From: CAWIKY01 sp963836905
GTDB lineage: Bacteria; Pseudomonadota; Alphaproteobacteria; Caulobacterales; Hyphomonadaceae
Length of the DNA: 64,000 nucleotides
Assembly (NCBI GenBank): GCA_963836905.1
Contig: CAWIKY010000006.1
Span: 62,001-126,000, forward strand
Direction: 5' to 3'
The notes under the pieces are model-generated. The model searched no databases, was not told where the DNA came from, and saw only the letters and a program-made list of their open reading frames with translations. Below are positions 19,323-26,684 of the stretch, one piece after another (position 1 is the first letter of the stretch; each line of letters opens with the position of its first letter). A program made the translations under genes and the position numbers.

Positions 19323-20016
19323 GAGAGGTCCAGATCGCGCGGATCACCGTCATCCGGCGAGCGTTCGGCGATCTGCCCCTTGCGGAGCCTTCGCGATTCA
19401 TAGGCCGGGCGCAGGGCCATGCCGGGGCCTTGCGTGGCGAGGCTGCGATGATGCCCGCACCAAGCCGACGGCGTGCCATCTGTGTCCGTGACCCGCGCGC
19501 CGCAAAACCGGTAGGGCGGCGCGTCCCCGAACGGCCAGCGGCACTGGCCTCCCCGCAGCTCTGTCAGTTCGACTGATCGCGACGGGTCCGGGTCCACGAA
19601 TGGCTTGGTGTCTCCCCCGCGAAGGCGGGGGCCTCTCTCACCCTGCCGCGCCGCCTTCCCCTCCCTGCCCTGCGGGGAGGGGTCGGGGTGGGGTGCGCAT
19701 CAGTCTCACCGCCTCCGCGAAGGCGGGGGCCTGCCGCATCAGCCTCACCTCCCCCGCGAAGGCGGGGGCCTCTCTCACCCTGCCGTGACGGCTTCACCCC
19801 CGTGTGCGGCAGCGCGGCGAGCCGCGCGCCGCCATGCGGGTTGAGCGCAAACTTCATCCGCTTGGCCTTGCCGATCACGGCCGAGCGCGACCGGCCCCTG
19901 CCGAACCGTGCGTTCAGGGCTCTCGCCACCGCCGCCGCGCTCTCGCCCGCACGGGTGAGCGTCCGCAGCGCGGCCTCCTCCTCGCTGCACCAGCCTGTCG
20001 GACTCGGTACACTCAT
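19319..20016 (-). pseudogene. GcrA-like regulator interrupted by repeat elements
   Basis: The N-terminal 75 residues (GWCSEEEAALRTLTRAGESA then RFGRGRSRSAVIGKAKRMKF) match the helix-turn-helix of GcrA, the alphaproteobacterial cell-cycle regulator. The C-terminus, in another frame (LRGGQCRWPFGDAP, YRFCGARVTDT, AWCGHHRSLA), matches the GcrA cysteine/histidine motif. Between them lie three GC-rich palindromic repeats (19612-19790), read through in the N-terminal frame as RLRGGGEAD-type sequence. A frameshift near 19590 then separates the halves. Its start overlaps the upstream stop. Confidence 0.7.
19612..19790. repeat. cluster of GC-rich palindromic repeats inside the GcrA-like gene
   Basis: Three hairpins of the type CCCCCGCGAAGGCGGGGG lie at about 19613, 19712 and 19751. 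The first is followed by CTCTCTCACCCTGCCGCGCC and a second palindrome CCCTCCCTGCCCTGCGGGGA plus GGGGTCGGGGTGGGGT. The same two-part composite occurs at 17212-17293 and 21517-21602, and single parts occur elsewhere in the prophage. Confidence 0.9.
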
Positions 20017-20597
20017 CTCGCCACCCTGTGTTCGGTTATCGATTCCTTGCTCAGGCGGCAGGGCGCGCACATCCGGTTGTGCGGCCCCTCGCTCTCGAAA
20101 GTCTGACGGCAGGTCATGCAGGGCCGAGACTTGCGTTTCGGCTGGCGCAGGATGGTCGCCACCGCGTCCGCCAGAGCCCGCGTCGACCAGACCCCGGAAT
20201 GCAGGTCGCACGGAAAATACCGCCGCCAGACGGTCTGGTCGGCGCGGCGCACATGGACCTGCCAGCCGCCCTCCCCGTCAGGCGAGACCCGCGCCGCCAC
20301 GCCCAGAGGCTGCGCGCGCATGGCCGTGCCCACGAAAACATTCTCACCGCCGCGCGAGACCTCATCGCCTGCGCCGCCCGCGCGGATTTTCGGCGTCGGC
20401 GCGGGGGCCAGCCCGTGATAGGCCGGTTTCAGCCCCTGCCGCGCCCGCGACCGCAGATAACTCATCCGGCAGATGAGAGCCGCGCCCGTTCGCCCCATGG
20501 CGCTGCCGATCTCCTGATAGCTGAACCCCTTGGTGCGCAGGGCCTGCAGCGTGTCATCCTCTGCGGGGGTAAATGCCTTGAACGTTGGCTGCCTCAT
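20013..20597 (-). CDS. SANT-like HTH protein with C-terminal zinc finger
   Basis: The intact 194-residue protein has an N-terminal Myb/SANT-like helix-turn-helix (FTPAEDDTLQALRTKGFSYQ then EIGSAMGRTGAALICR). A beta-rich middle follows, and a C-terminal CxxC-CxxC finger (RPCMTCRQTFESEGPHNRMC, then APC) of a kind common in small alphaproteobacterial phage proteins. The start ATG 20597 overlaps the stop of the Lar-like gene. A transcriptional role is likely but unproven. Confidence 0.65.
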   Translation of the reverse strand: MRQPTFKAFTPAEDDTLQALRTKGFSYQEIGSAMGRTGAALICRMSYLRSRARQGLKPAYHGLAPAPTPKIRAGGAGDEVSRGGENVFVGTAMRAQPLGVAARVSPDGEGGWQVHVRRADQTVWRRYFPCDLHSGVWSTRALADAVATILRQPKRKSRPCMTCRQTFESEGPHNRMCAPCRLSKESITEHRVAR

Positions 20598-20926
20598 GGC
20601 TTCCCGGCTGCCTGCACAGCGATGGCGTTCCAGGCGTCGATTGCCGCCTGCTTGTTCCCGAATCCCGGGTCGCCATTGGTTCGCTGGTACGTCACCTCGT
20701 TGAGGCAGTGTGGACAAACCACAGCGTACCCCAGCCTGCAGCCTGCCGCCTCTGCTTCAGCCTCCGTGCAGTTCGGGCATAAATCCGGCGGCGTGCTCGC
20801 GTCGGCTTCGCCCTTGGGAATTATGTACGTGCAGATCTCTCCGGCGGACGCGTGCTCGTATGCCGAACACCATGGGCAGAGCCCCAAGACGGTCCGGTCT
20901 TTAGTGTAGGTTTCGTCGTCAATCAT
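20594..20926 (-). CDS. Lar-like zinc-ribbon (restriction alleviation type) protein
   Basis: The 110-residue protein has LCPWCSA near residue 20, LCPNC near 55, and the closing VVCPHCLNEVTYQ and AAIDAWNAI. This is the C-terminal pattern of Lar-family restriction alleviation proteins and related phage zinc ribbons. Lar proteins moderate host type I restriction; whether this long variant does so is inference. Start ATG 20926 overlaps the upstream stop (TAATG). Intact. Confidence 0.55.
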   Translation of the reverse strand: MIDDETYTKDRTVLGLCPWCSAYEHASAGEICTYIIPKGEADASTPPDLCPNCTEAEAEAAGCRLGYAVVCPHCLNEVTYQRTNGDPGFGNKQAAIDAWNAIAVQAAGKP

Positions 20927-21509
20927 TATCCGGCTCTCCTTGTTTGTGTTGGCAGAATCGCCACCGCGCCATCCGCGACCGGGCCGATGCGGAACACCCC
21001 GCCGGTGCCCTTGGCAGACCAGACCGGCGTCGCGGGCATGGGCGCTTCGAAACACCAGGCAAACCGCCCGCGCGTCACCCCGCCCCAGTCCGCGCAGAGC
21101 GACCGGTCGAAGGCGCGCGCGCGGCCCACCTCATGCAGCCCTGCGCCATCGCCCGTCTCGGCATAGACGCGGCCCTCGTGATGGCGCGCGATGCGAAAGC
21201 CGGCCGCCAAAGTCGCAATCCCGATCACCGCACCGCCGGGCAGGGCCTCGCGGGCGTGCTCAAGACTCATGCCCACGCCCGTTCGGCGCGCGCGCGGGCC
21301 GCATCGCTGAAAGACTTGAACGTCAGCGGCGTCCGCCCGGCATGGATCAGAACGTCGCGCCCGATCAGCGCTCGCGGCGGCGGCGCATCGCGCACCAGCA
21401 GGAAGGTTTCACCGGCCACCAGCAGCGAGGCCAGCGGCTGGGCCACGCTCACCGCCCAGGTCAGAGACGGGTCGCTGCCCCTCTCCCAGCGCTCCACCGG
21501 CCCCATCAT
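20926..21509 (-). pseudogene. ASCH-domain protein, frameshifted
   Basis: The N-terminal half, SLTWAVSVAQPLASLLVAGE then DVLIHAGRTPL, and the C-terminal half, GGAVIGIATLAAGFRI and RFAWCFEAPMPATPV, together form an ASCH (PUA-like RNA-binding) domain. A single frameshift at about 21270 separates them. The start at ATG 21509 has its Shine-Dalgarno, GGGGGAG, supplied by the palindromic repeat immediately upstream. ASCH proteins in phages are thought to bind RNA or modified bases; the role is unknown. Confidence 0.6.
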
Positions 21510-21516
21510 CGCAAGG

Positions 21517-21602
21517 CTCCCCCGCGTACGGCGGGGGCCTCTCTCACCCTGCCGCGCCGTATTCCCCTCCCTGCCCTGCGGGGAGGGGTCGGGGTGGGGT
21601 GC
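21517..21602. repeat. composite GC-rich palindromic repeat
   Basis: This copy has the same two-part composite as at 19.6 kb (CCCCCGCGTACGGCGGGGG, CTCTCTCACCCTGCCGCGCC, and the palindrome CCCTCCCTGCCCTGCGGGGA). It lies between the ASCH gene and the upstream regulator gene. On the minus strand its edge provides the GGGGGAG before the ASCH start. Confidence 0.9.
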
Positions 21603-21612
21603 GCGGACACCG

Positions 21613-22213
21613 CTAATCGGTGCATCCAGTTTTCCCGGCGGGCCCGGCAGTCCGGGTGGAGCCACGCGGACGACCTATCTCCTCCGCAATTTCCTTGAAC
21701 GTCATTCCCTTGCGGCGCAGCAAATGAAGACGGATGAGCTCCTCATCGCTCCACCTTCGCGCCCGTTTCGCTTCAGGCCGGGGCGGTTTCAGGTGATACT
21801 GGACCGGTGCGGCGTGACCATCGCGCCGCGCGGCGCACCACCCGCGCCAGGCATCGGCATCATTTGCCCGCATCAGATAGCCGTGCCCCCGGACGGTCTC
21901 GATTGACAGCCCAATGCGAGCGAGTTGGCGGCGAGCGTTGCAGACCAGAACCCCTACAGATCGGGCGACCGACACAGACTCCGCATCATAGAGCGCGGCC
22001 TGCAAGGCAGTGCGCCTGACGCAGCGTGGGCTGACAGCCGCCAGTGTATCTACGAGGCGAACCTCTTGCGGCCTCGATTGTCGGCCCCAAGGCGCAAGCC
22101 TTGGAGGCTCACCCTCCGGCCGCGCCTCGGCCAGCTCGAACTCTGCCACCTCCAGCCGCTGGCGCAGCGCCTCGTTCTCGGCCCGCCAGCCGCTCGATCT
22201 CCGTCACTTCCAT
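21613..22213 (-). pseudogene. OmpR-like winged helix plus SANT-like HTH protein, frameshifted
   Basis: ATG 22213 opens MEVTEIERLAG. One extra base near 22180 shifts the frame, after which ENEALRQRLEVAEFELAEA reads as a leucine-zipper helix. Then comes an OmpR-type winged helix (VARSVGVLVCNARRQLARIG, LSIETVRGHGYLM), and last a SANT-like helix-turn-helix (RWSDEELIRLHLLRRKGMTF, KEIAEEIGRP). From GTG 22149 the frame is open, so a shorter protein could still be made. The C-terminal 15 residues look off-pattern. Probable early transcription regulator. Confidence 0.55.
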
Positions 22214-22335
22214 CAGCCCGCCCCCGCCACCATCAGCAGGGCCAGACCGAACCAGACGGCGACGCCGCCGAGCGCGAACCCGAACAGGCTGTCCGCGATC
22301 AGCGAGCGCAAACGGGGGGAAGCGCGCCGCCTCAC
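22213..22335 (-). CDS. 40-residue single-span membrane protein
   Basis: The GTG at 22335 overlaps the upstream stop (GTGA) and the stop overlaps the next ATG (TGATG). The product is basic at the start (RRRASPRLRS) and then has one membrane span (LFGFALGGVAVWFGLALLMV). It fits the operon with no gap, which supports it as a real gene. It could be a host-membrane modifier; function unknown. Confidence 0.6.
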   Translation of the reverse strand: MRRRASPRLRSLIADSLFGFALGGVAVWFGLALLMVAGAG

Positions 22336-22997
22336 GGCTTGCCGCCCAGTTGATCATAGAGCCGCAGGAACCGGGTTTGCGCATCGCCCGCTGGCCAGGC
22401 GACGAGCTCATACCCGTCTTCGTAGATCCGCGTGAACCTGTGCCCCGCCATCCATGCCAATGACGGGCACTCGGCCTCCGCCACCATCTCATAGCCTGCC
22501 CAGGCCTCGGCCTCCGCCACCATCTCATAGCCTGCCCAGCCTCGGCGTTCGGCCCGCCGGTCAGCAGCCCGCGTGCCTCGATCGCCAGCGCCATCGCATC
22601 GGCGCGGCGGATCATGTCCGACCAGCCCTGTGAGAGATAGCCCAGCCCGGCGCGGGCATGGATCGCGCGGTCAAACCGGGTCTGGATCTCGCGCAAGGCC
22701 CGCCCTGCGCCCGCGCATTCGGCCTCCATCGCGCGCTGAACGGGCGTCGCCACGTCGCCGGTGAAGGCTTCGTGGGCATCGTGCAGCAGAGCGGCCAGCC
22801 GCAGTTCGCGCGGGGCGTCCGGCTCAATAAAAGAGACCACCCGCGCGACCAGAACCGAGTGCTGCGCGACAGAGCCAGGGCATCACCGCAGCCCCCGTCC
22901 AGCGCACCATGTCGGCCAGCGCCGGGGCCACGTCACCGAGAATGTCGATATCGCCGGGCGTCGGGCAGAGCAGGTTCACCGCGCGGCCCGAGCGCAT
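22332..22997 (-). pseudogene. HD-domain phosphohydrolase, frameshifted, with 36-bp duplication
   Basis: The pieces PTPGDIDILGDVAPALADM, SVAQHSVLVARVV and AALLHDAHEAFTGDVATPVQ are those of phage HD hydrolases related to YfbR-type nucleotidases; the metal-binding HD and the first His are visible. The frame is lost near 22855, before SVAQHS, and again near 22540. The second break comes from an exact 36-bp tandem duplication (units at 22472 and 22508) whose second copy lacks one base. The C-terminus then reads RIYEDGYELVAWPAGDAQT to GGKP. The start ATG 22997 is the first plausible one after a repeat insertion. Confidence 0.65.
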
Positions 22998-23031
22998 CTG
23001 TAGCAGGACCGGCGCGTGCGAACCGCGTTCG

Positions 23032-23064
23032 CCGCTCTCCCCTCCCCGCGCAGGCGGGGGCCTG
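23032..23064. repeat. GC-rich palindromic repeat upstream of the HD gene
   Basis: CCTCCCCGCGCAGGCGGGGG is a copy of the hairpin element found through the early region. It sits directly beside a copy of the GCGAACCGCGTTCGC palindrome (23018-23032). Confidence 0.8.
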
Positions 23065-23120
23065 TTTTGGCCATCGCCGGATTCGGGAATGGCCCGTGCC
23101 AGACCGGCAACCCCTGATCA

Positions 23121-23447
23121 TCAGCCGCGCCACTCTCCCCTCCCCTGCGTGCGGGGAGGGGCCGGGGGTGGGGTGTCAGAAAGCTGCACAACATAGGACA
23201 CCGGCTTGGGCTTCGCTTCCAGTGCGTCCAGACGCTCGTCCAGTCCCCGCCAGTCATAAGCAATTGCGTCCCAGAAATCGGTTAGGGTCTCCCAATCCAC
23301 GAACGGACCGATCGACTCCATTCGCGCCGTGTTCGGCCTGCGCGCCTTGTGCCGTAACATCTCGCGAAAAAACATGATCTTCCGGTCGGGCACGGTTCGC
23401 ACCCCTACCTCACCAAATTGTTCGAAAAACCGCTTAACCGCGTCCAT
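23121..23447 (-). CDS. hypothetical early protein with repeat-encoded C-terminus
   Basis: The 108-residue frame starts MDAVKRFFEQFGEVGVRTVP, with a possible alternative GTG start one codon earlier. It has a tryptophan-rich centre (FVDWETLTDFWDAIAYDWRG) and a helical LDERLDALEAKPKPVSYVV. The last 20 residues (LSDTPPPAPPRTQGRGEWRG) are encoded entirely by a GC-rich repeat at 23133-23177, so the original C-terminus has been replaced or extended. The start overlaps the upstream stop. No family recognised. Confidence 0.55.
   Translation of the reverse strand: MDAVKRFFEQFGEVGVRTVPDRKIMFFREMLRHKARRPNTARMESIGPFVDWETLTDFWDAIAYDWRGLDERLDALEAKPKPVSYVVQLSDTPPPAPPRTQGRGEWRG
23133..23177. repeat. GC-rich palindromic repeat read as protein
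   Basis: CCCCTGCGTGCGGGGAGGGG followed by CCGGGGGTGGGGTGT is the second half of the composite repeat. It lies inside the 3' end of the preceding minus-strand frame and is translated without a stop. Confidence 0.8.
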
Positions 23448-23704
23448 CACTGCGCTCCCATCTTGCGTTCAATGTCTCCGGAACTGCCCGCTGGCGCGGA
23501 TCTGCGAGCGCGCGGCCGCGAAGGCGTATCCGGCGGCGGTGCGGGGCGTTGAGGTCGCGGCAGGCCGATTATGGTTAATGCCGCTCGGCAAATAAGAGAG
23601 TTGCCCAGACGGGTTTCGCTTGAGAATTGAACGTGGTTGTCAAGAGCCGCCTCGGGCTGCTCTTGGACCCCATGCTCAGAAAATATGTTCAAGCCATTGG
23701 TCAT
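23447..23704 (-). CDS. hypothetical early protein downstream of cro
   Basis: This frame of 85 residues begins 24 bases after the Cro-like gene and ends overlapping the next start (TGATG), so it fits the leftward operon. The N-terminal half is mixed in composition; the C-terminal half is proline- and arginine-rich (RPQRPAPPPDTPSRPRARRS). No family recognised. It may be partly out of frame. Confidence 0.35.
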   Translation of the reverse strand: MTNGLNIFSEHGVQEQPEAALDNHVQFSSETRLGNSLICRAALTIIGLPRPQRPAPPPDTPSRPRARRSAPAGSSGDIERKMGAQ

Positions 23705-23727
23705 CCGGCCTGCCCGGAGCCGATTTG

Positions 23728-23916
23728 TCAGAATTCCAGGAAGTCCATTGCCGCCTTTATGGCTGCGATATTCTCAAGCGTGCGATTTCGGTATTGGGGG
23801 TCAGCCATACCATGCAGGGTCGACCAAGAGACGCCGGACGCGTCTGCAATATCCGTTAACCGGAACCGCTTTTCCGATAGTCCGAGCCGAAGCCGATCAA
23901 TAACACCATATTCCAT
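23728..23916 (-). CDS. Cro-like repressor
   Basis: A 62-residue helix-turn-helix protein (RLTDIADASGVSWSTLHGMA, then TLENIAAIKAAMDFLEF). It opens the leftward early operon and is divergent from the CI-like gene, the position of lambda Cro. It is intact. Its promoter (-35 TTGACA at 23946-23951, 17-base spacer, -10 GAGTGT at 23923-23928) would start transcription at or next to the ATG, so the mRNA is probably leaderless; no Shine-Dalgarno is present. An operator fills the promoter spacer, which implies autoregulation. Confidence 0.8.
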   Translation of the reverse strand: MEYGVIDRLRLGLSEKRFRLTDIADASGVSWSTLHGMADPQYRNRTLENIAAIKAAMDFLEF

Positions 23917-23922
23917 ATCGAA

Positions 23923-23999
23923 ACACTCACGGTTTTTCGATATTATGTCAACTCGATTCTCGGAACTTCGATAGATGGTCGTTCTCGGTTTTTCGATAT
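23923..23999. promoter_or_regulatory. left early promoter and three operators
   Basis: Three related 17-mers lie on the plus strand: TCACGGTTTTTCGATAT (23927-23943), a diverged TCTCGGAACTTCGATAG (23958-23974) and TCTCGGTTTTTCGATAT (23983-23999). The first fills the spacer of the cro promoter and the third abuts the CI start codon. The arrangement is lambda-OR-like: three sites between divergent repressor genes. Confidence 0.75.
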
Positions 24000-24639
24000 G
24001 ACCGAGGTCATGCAAACGACGAACGCCAATGAGCTGCGCGCAGCGATCCGTGAAATGGTCCCCGCGAGGGTTGCCAAACGCGCGGGCGTCCAGACGTCCA
24101 CCATCTACAGCTTTGTAGAAGGGTCGACGGCCAACGTGAGGACGGATACCCAGAGAAGGTTCTTGGAGCTTTAGAAGCAATGCGTAGAGAGCAAGGTCTT
24201 GCCGTGCCACCCGTCAGTCAGGAGGAATTGGCTTACATACCTGTCTACGATATCAGAGCGAGCGCAGGGGTTGGATCAATAGTTGAAGACGGCGAGCCGG
24301 TCCGCTACCGACCGTTTTCCGTGGAGGAGCTTCGCACCTTTACTTTTGCTCCCGTCAAGAAGCTCGCGGTTCTTCGGTGTTCAGGTGACAGCATGGAGCC
24401 TACGTTGAGGCCCGGCGATCAAATGCTTATCGACAGATCTACAAGGAAGTTCACCGGCGAGGGTGTTTACGTAATAAACCACGACGACTTTGATTGTGAA
24501 GAGACTGTCTCGGGATGTCGGCACCGGCGAAATCATAGTTCAATCCGACAATCCGCTGTACGATTCGGTCAGGATTAGCGCGGCCGATGTATTTGCGACG
24601 ATTGGACAGGTTGTCTGGATTGGCCGATCAATTGTTTAG
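23998..24639 (+). pseudogene. CI-like phage repressor (HTH + S24 peptidase), two frameshifts
   Basis: The N-terminus has a helix-turn-helix (VPARVAKRAGVQTSTIYSFV). After a frameshift near 24152 the linker and S24 domain follow: IPVYDIRASAGVGSIVEDGE, the catalytic serine in CSGDSMEPTLRPGDQ, and VYVINHDD. A second frameshift near 24490 is needed to reach LIVKRLSRD, which carries the catalytic lysine, and the C-terminus SVRISAADVFATIGQVVWIG. As it stands only about 57 residues would be made. The gene overlaps the convergent lipoprotein gene at its end. Confidence 0.85.
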
Positions 24640-25259
24640 GGCTGCGATTGGTCTATGCACTCGGCCAGCTCATTCGAGACAATGTCGATTTGATCGATGA
24701 CTTCTAGTGGTCGCGCACCGGGCCATGTCCCGACCTGGTCGAAACCGGTGTTAGGCAGATATCCGGTTGAAGACCAGGCGCTTTTTATATCGCTAAAGAT
24801 CATCTCATAGCCTGTGTCCGAAGGGACAAACTCGACCTTGAAGTCGACGGCCTTTGTCACGTCCGTCAGTCCTGCACGACCACTGAATTCTTCTCTGCCA
24901 TGGGCCACGACGCCAAATTCCTCTGATGAATGAAGCAGCACGTCGCCCCCTTCCGCCGCCCGACCGACAGTATTGTTGTAAACGCGCCCGGTCGCAGGCC
25001 CGACCCACGAACTTGTGCTGGTCAGACCGAAAGACGACCGGTTGAGGTTTAGTGTCGCGCATCTCGCTGCCTTATCCGCGAAAGCATCATCTGCGCGCCC
25101 CGGGAAGTCGTAGCGTACCGCATCCAAGTAGGTGGCGTTCATCGGCCCCGGCTTTACCGACACATTTTCTGGGAGAACTACAGCGGAGCTACCCCCAGGA
25201 TTAGTCGCGCAACCCGCAAGGGCCATGCCTAAAGCCAGCGCACCTATAAACTTGAACAT
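24636..25259 (-). CDS. prophage-encoded lipoprotein
   Basis: The 207-residue product starts MFKFIGALALGMALAGCATN, a lipoprotein signal peptide with lipobox LAGC. The mature part has no recognised domain; it includes a KAARCATLNLNRSSFGL segment and ends LVSNELAECIDQ-like, so two or three cysteines could form disulfides. It lies between the CI-like gene and the right operator, transcribed leftward from its own region. That is a typical place for lysogenic-conversion (moron) genes. Unlike its neighbours it is intact. GC appears lower than in the structural genes. Confidence 0.7.
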   Translation of the reverse strand: MFKFIGALALGMALAGCATNPGGSSAVVLPENVSVKPGPMNATYLDAVRYDFPGRADDAFADKAARCATLNLNRSSFGLTSTSSWVGPATGRVYNNTVGRAAEGGDVLLHSSEEFGVVAHGREEFSGRAGLTDVTKAVDFKVEFVPSDTGYEMIFSDIKSAWSSTGYLPNTGFDQVGTWPGARPLEVIDQIDIVSNELAECIDQSQP

Positions 25260-25310
25260 ACCGGTCTCTCCAATTGCAACCCTATATACCATAAGAACTA
25301 GACAGCGGAA

Positions 25311-25362
25311 TGTCGAAGTTTCGATATTGATAGTTGACGTAATATCGAAAAACCGTGATTAT
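25311..25362 (+). promoter_or_regulatory. right early promoter with two operators
   Basis: The -35 TTGACG (25334-25339), a 17-base spacer and the -10 GATTAT (25357-25362) point rightward to the 25.5-30.1 kb operon. The spacer and -10 contain ATATCGAAAAACCGTGA (25342-25358), the exact reverse complement of the operator at 23927. A second, diverged site TGTCGAAGTTTCGATAT lies at 25311-25327. The two early promoters thus share a promoter-operator block. Confidence 0.75.
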
Positions 25363-25501
25363 TTATCCCGCTCCCTCATGGTGAGGGGCCGGTGCGGGCC
25401 TCCCGCCGCGCCGACACTGCCCGGCGGAGCGTCCCCCGTTCCGCCGGGCGACCATGTCCCGCCCTGCGCATCCGCGCGGCCGCAGCCATAACGAGGCCCT
25501 C
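25363..25501 (+). other. early leader with hairpin
   Basis: The transcribed leader before the first rightward gene contains a hairpin at 25420-25448 (stem CCCGGCGGA/TCCGCCGGG, 11-base loop). It could be an attenuator or antitermination element. No gene is supported here. Confidence 0.45.
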
Positions 25502-25882
25502 ATGATCACCCGAAACACGCACACCGCCCGCGCGCCGTCGCCGTCTGTTCAGGCAGCAGCCGACGCGCTCATCCTTGCTTTGCACGACCAGATGCCGGAG
25601 GGCGATGACCCGTCGGTTCTGCTGGCCAATGCCTGCAATCAGGCCGTCACGGCGCTCGGTCGCCATCGCGGCGCGCTCGATTACGGCGCGCGGTTTGGCG
25701 GGTTGATCGGCGCGCTGGAAGCCCAGCTCGCGGGCGTCGCCGCCACCTGCAGCGAAAAAGCGGTGCGCGAGATTCGCCAGTCGGTCGGGCTGGCGGTGCT
25801 CACCGGAGAGATCGAGACCGACCTGCCCGCAGACGCCGCACCCACCCCGTTCACCACCGCCCCGACCGGAGCCGCATCATGA
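25502..25882 (+). CDS. hypothetical rightward early protein
   Basis: ATG 25502 has GAGG eight bases upstream and is preferred to the ATG at 25454. The 126-residue protein is mostly helical (VQAAADALILALHDQMPEGD, LLANACNQAVTALGRHRGAL, EKAVREIRQSVGLAVLTGEI). No family recognised. It is the first gene of the rightward operon, where the next genes overlap by ATGA. It is intact and shares a loose pattern with the next two products, suggesting old duplication. Confidence 0.6.
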   Translation: MITRNTHTARAPSPSVQAAADALILALHDQMPEGDDPSVLLANACNQAVTALGRHRGALDYGARFGGLIGALEAQLAGVAATCSEKAVREIRQSVGLAVLTGEIETDLPADAAPTPFTTAPTGAAS

Positions 25883-26265
25883 GCGAGGCAAACATCACCC
25901 CGCCCCGCGCACCCATCACCCCTCCCCGCGAAGGCGGGGACCTGTCAGACGGCAGCACGCGCGTAGCACCCGTTGAGAACAGGATCAGCGTGACTGCCCT
26001 TGAGCTGCTGGCCGAGCAGATCAATCTGCCAGAGTTGCGGTTAACTCCAAGGCCCGACTTCGTTATGGCGTTCGCCGTTGCCGATCTTGCCGATGCCTTC
26101 CGCAGTAGGGGCGAAGGCTATGATGAGCGCGCCATGGTTCGGGGCGTGACGCGGTTTCTGGAGAGCGCGCTGGAACTGGCTGACGAGCCGCTGCGCACCG
26201 AACTGCGCATCGCCGTGGCGCACCGGCTGGACTTGGTCGTTCCACCAGCCGGAGCCGCGTCATGA
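25879..26265 (+). CDS. hypothetical protein with in-frame repeat insertion
   Basis: The 128-residue protein is helical from residue 35 on (VTALELLAEQINLPELRLTP, DFVMAFAVADLADAF, MVRGVTRFLESALELADEPL). Residues about 11-24 (API TPPREGGDLSDG) are encoded by a GC-rich palindromic repeat at 25912-25946 that keeps the frame. It is coupled to both neighbours by ATGA overlaps. No family recognised. Confidence 0.55.
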   Translation: MSEANITPPRAPITPPREGGDLSDGSTRVAPVENRISVTALELLAEQINLPELRLTPRPDFVMAFAVADLADAFRSRGEGYDERAMVRGVTRFLESALELADEPLRTELRIAVAHRLDLVVPPAGAAS

Positions 26266-26684
26266 CCGTCGATCCGCAACTGGCCCGTGACCGCGCGCAG
26301 GCCGTGGCCGACACAGGCGACGCAATGAACGCTGCGGCCCGCGCGCTGATTGACGCGTGCTGGACCGATGAGGTTGATGACGGAACCGGATCGAACGCTG
26401 TTTTCAACGCCGCGCTCGCCATCAATGCTGCAGCCTCAAAAGGCGGCATTAGGCCCGACGTGACCGCGCATGCCATCGCGGCCGCGCTGGGCACAATTCA
26501 GGCCGAGATGATCGCAAGCCGAACGGCTGCGTTCGGACAGAAAGCCCGACTCTGCAAAGCGCCGTCGCTTCATGGCGCGCAGGATTCGTCGAGCTCGTCC
26601 AGGACGGCATCCGTACCGGCGAGCGCAAGGGCAGCACCCTCTTTTCCACCACCAGAACCCGTCACTGAAAGCCTCGACCAATGA
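26262..26684 (+). CDS. hypothetical rightward early protein, possible late frameshift
   Basis: The first 90 residues are a clean helical protein (LARDRAQAVADTGDAMNAAA, VFNAALAINAAASKG, AHAIAAALGTIQAEMIA). Beyond about 26540 the annotated frame becomes serine- and proline-rich, while another frame gives a more protein-like end (WRAGFVELVQDGIRTGERKG) stopping at 26668. The annotated stop overlaps the next ATG (ATGA), so both readings remain possible. No family recognised. Confidence 0.5.
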   Translation: MTVDPQLARDRAQAVADTGDAMNAAARALIDACWTDEVDDGTGSNAVFNAALAINAAASKGGIRPDVTAHAIAAALGTIQAEMIASRTAAFGQKARLCKAPSLHGAQDSSSSSRTASVPASARAAPSFPPPEPVTESLDQ

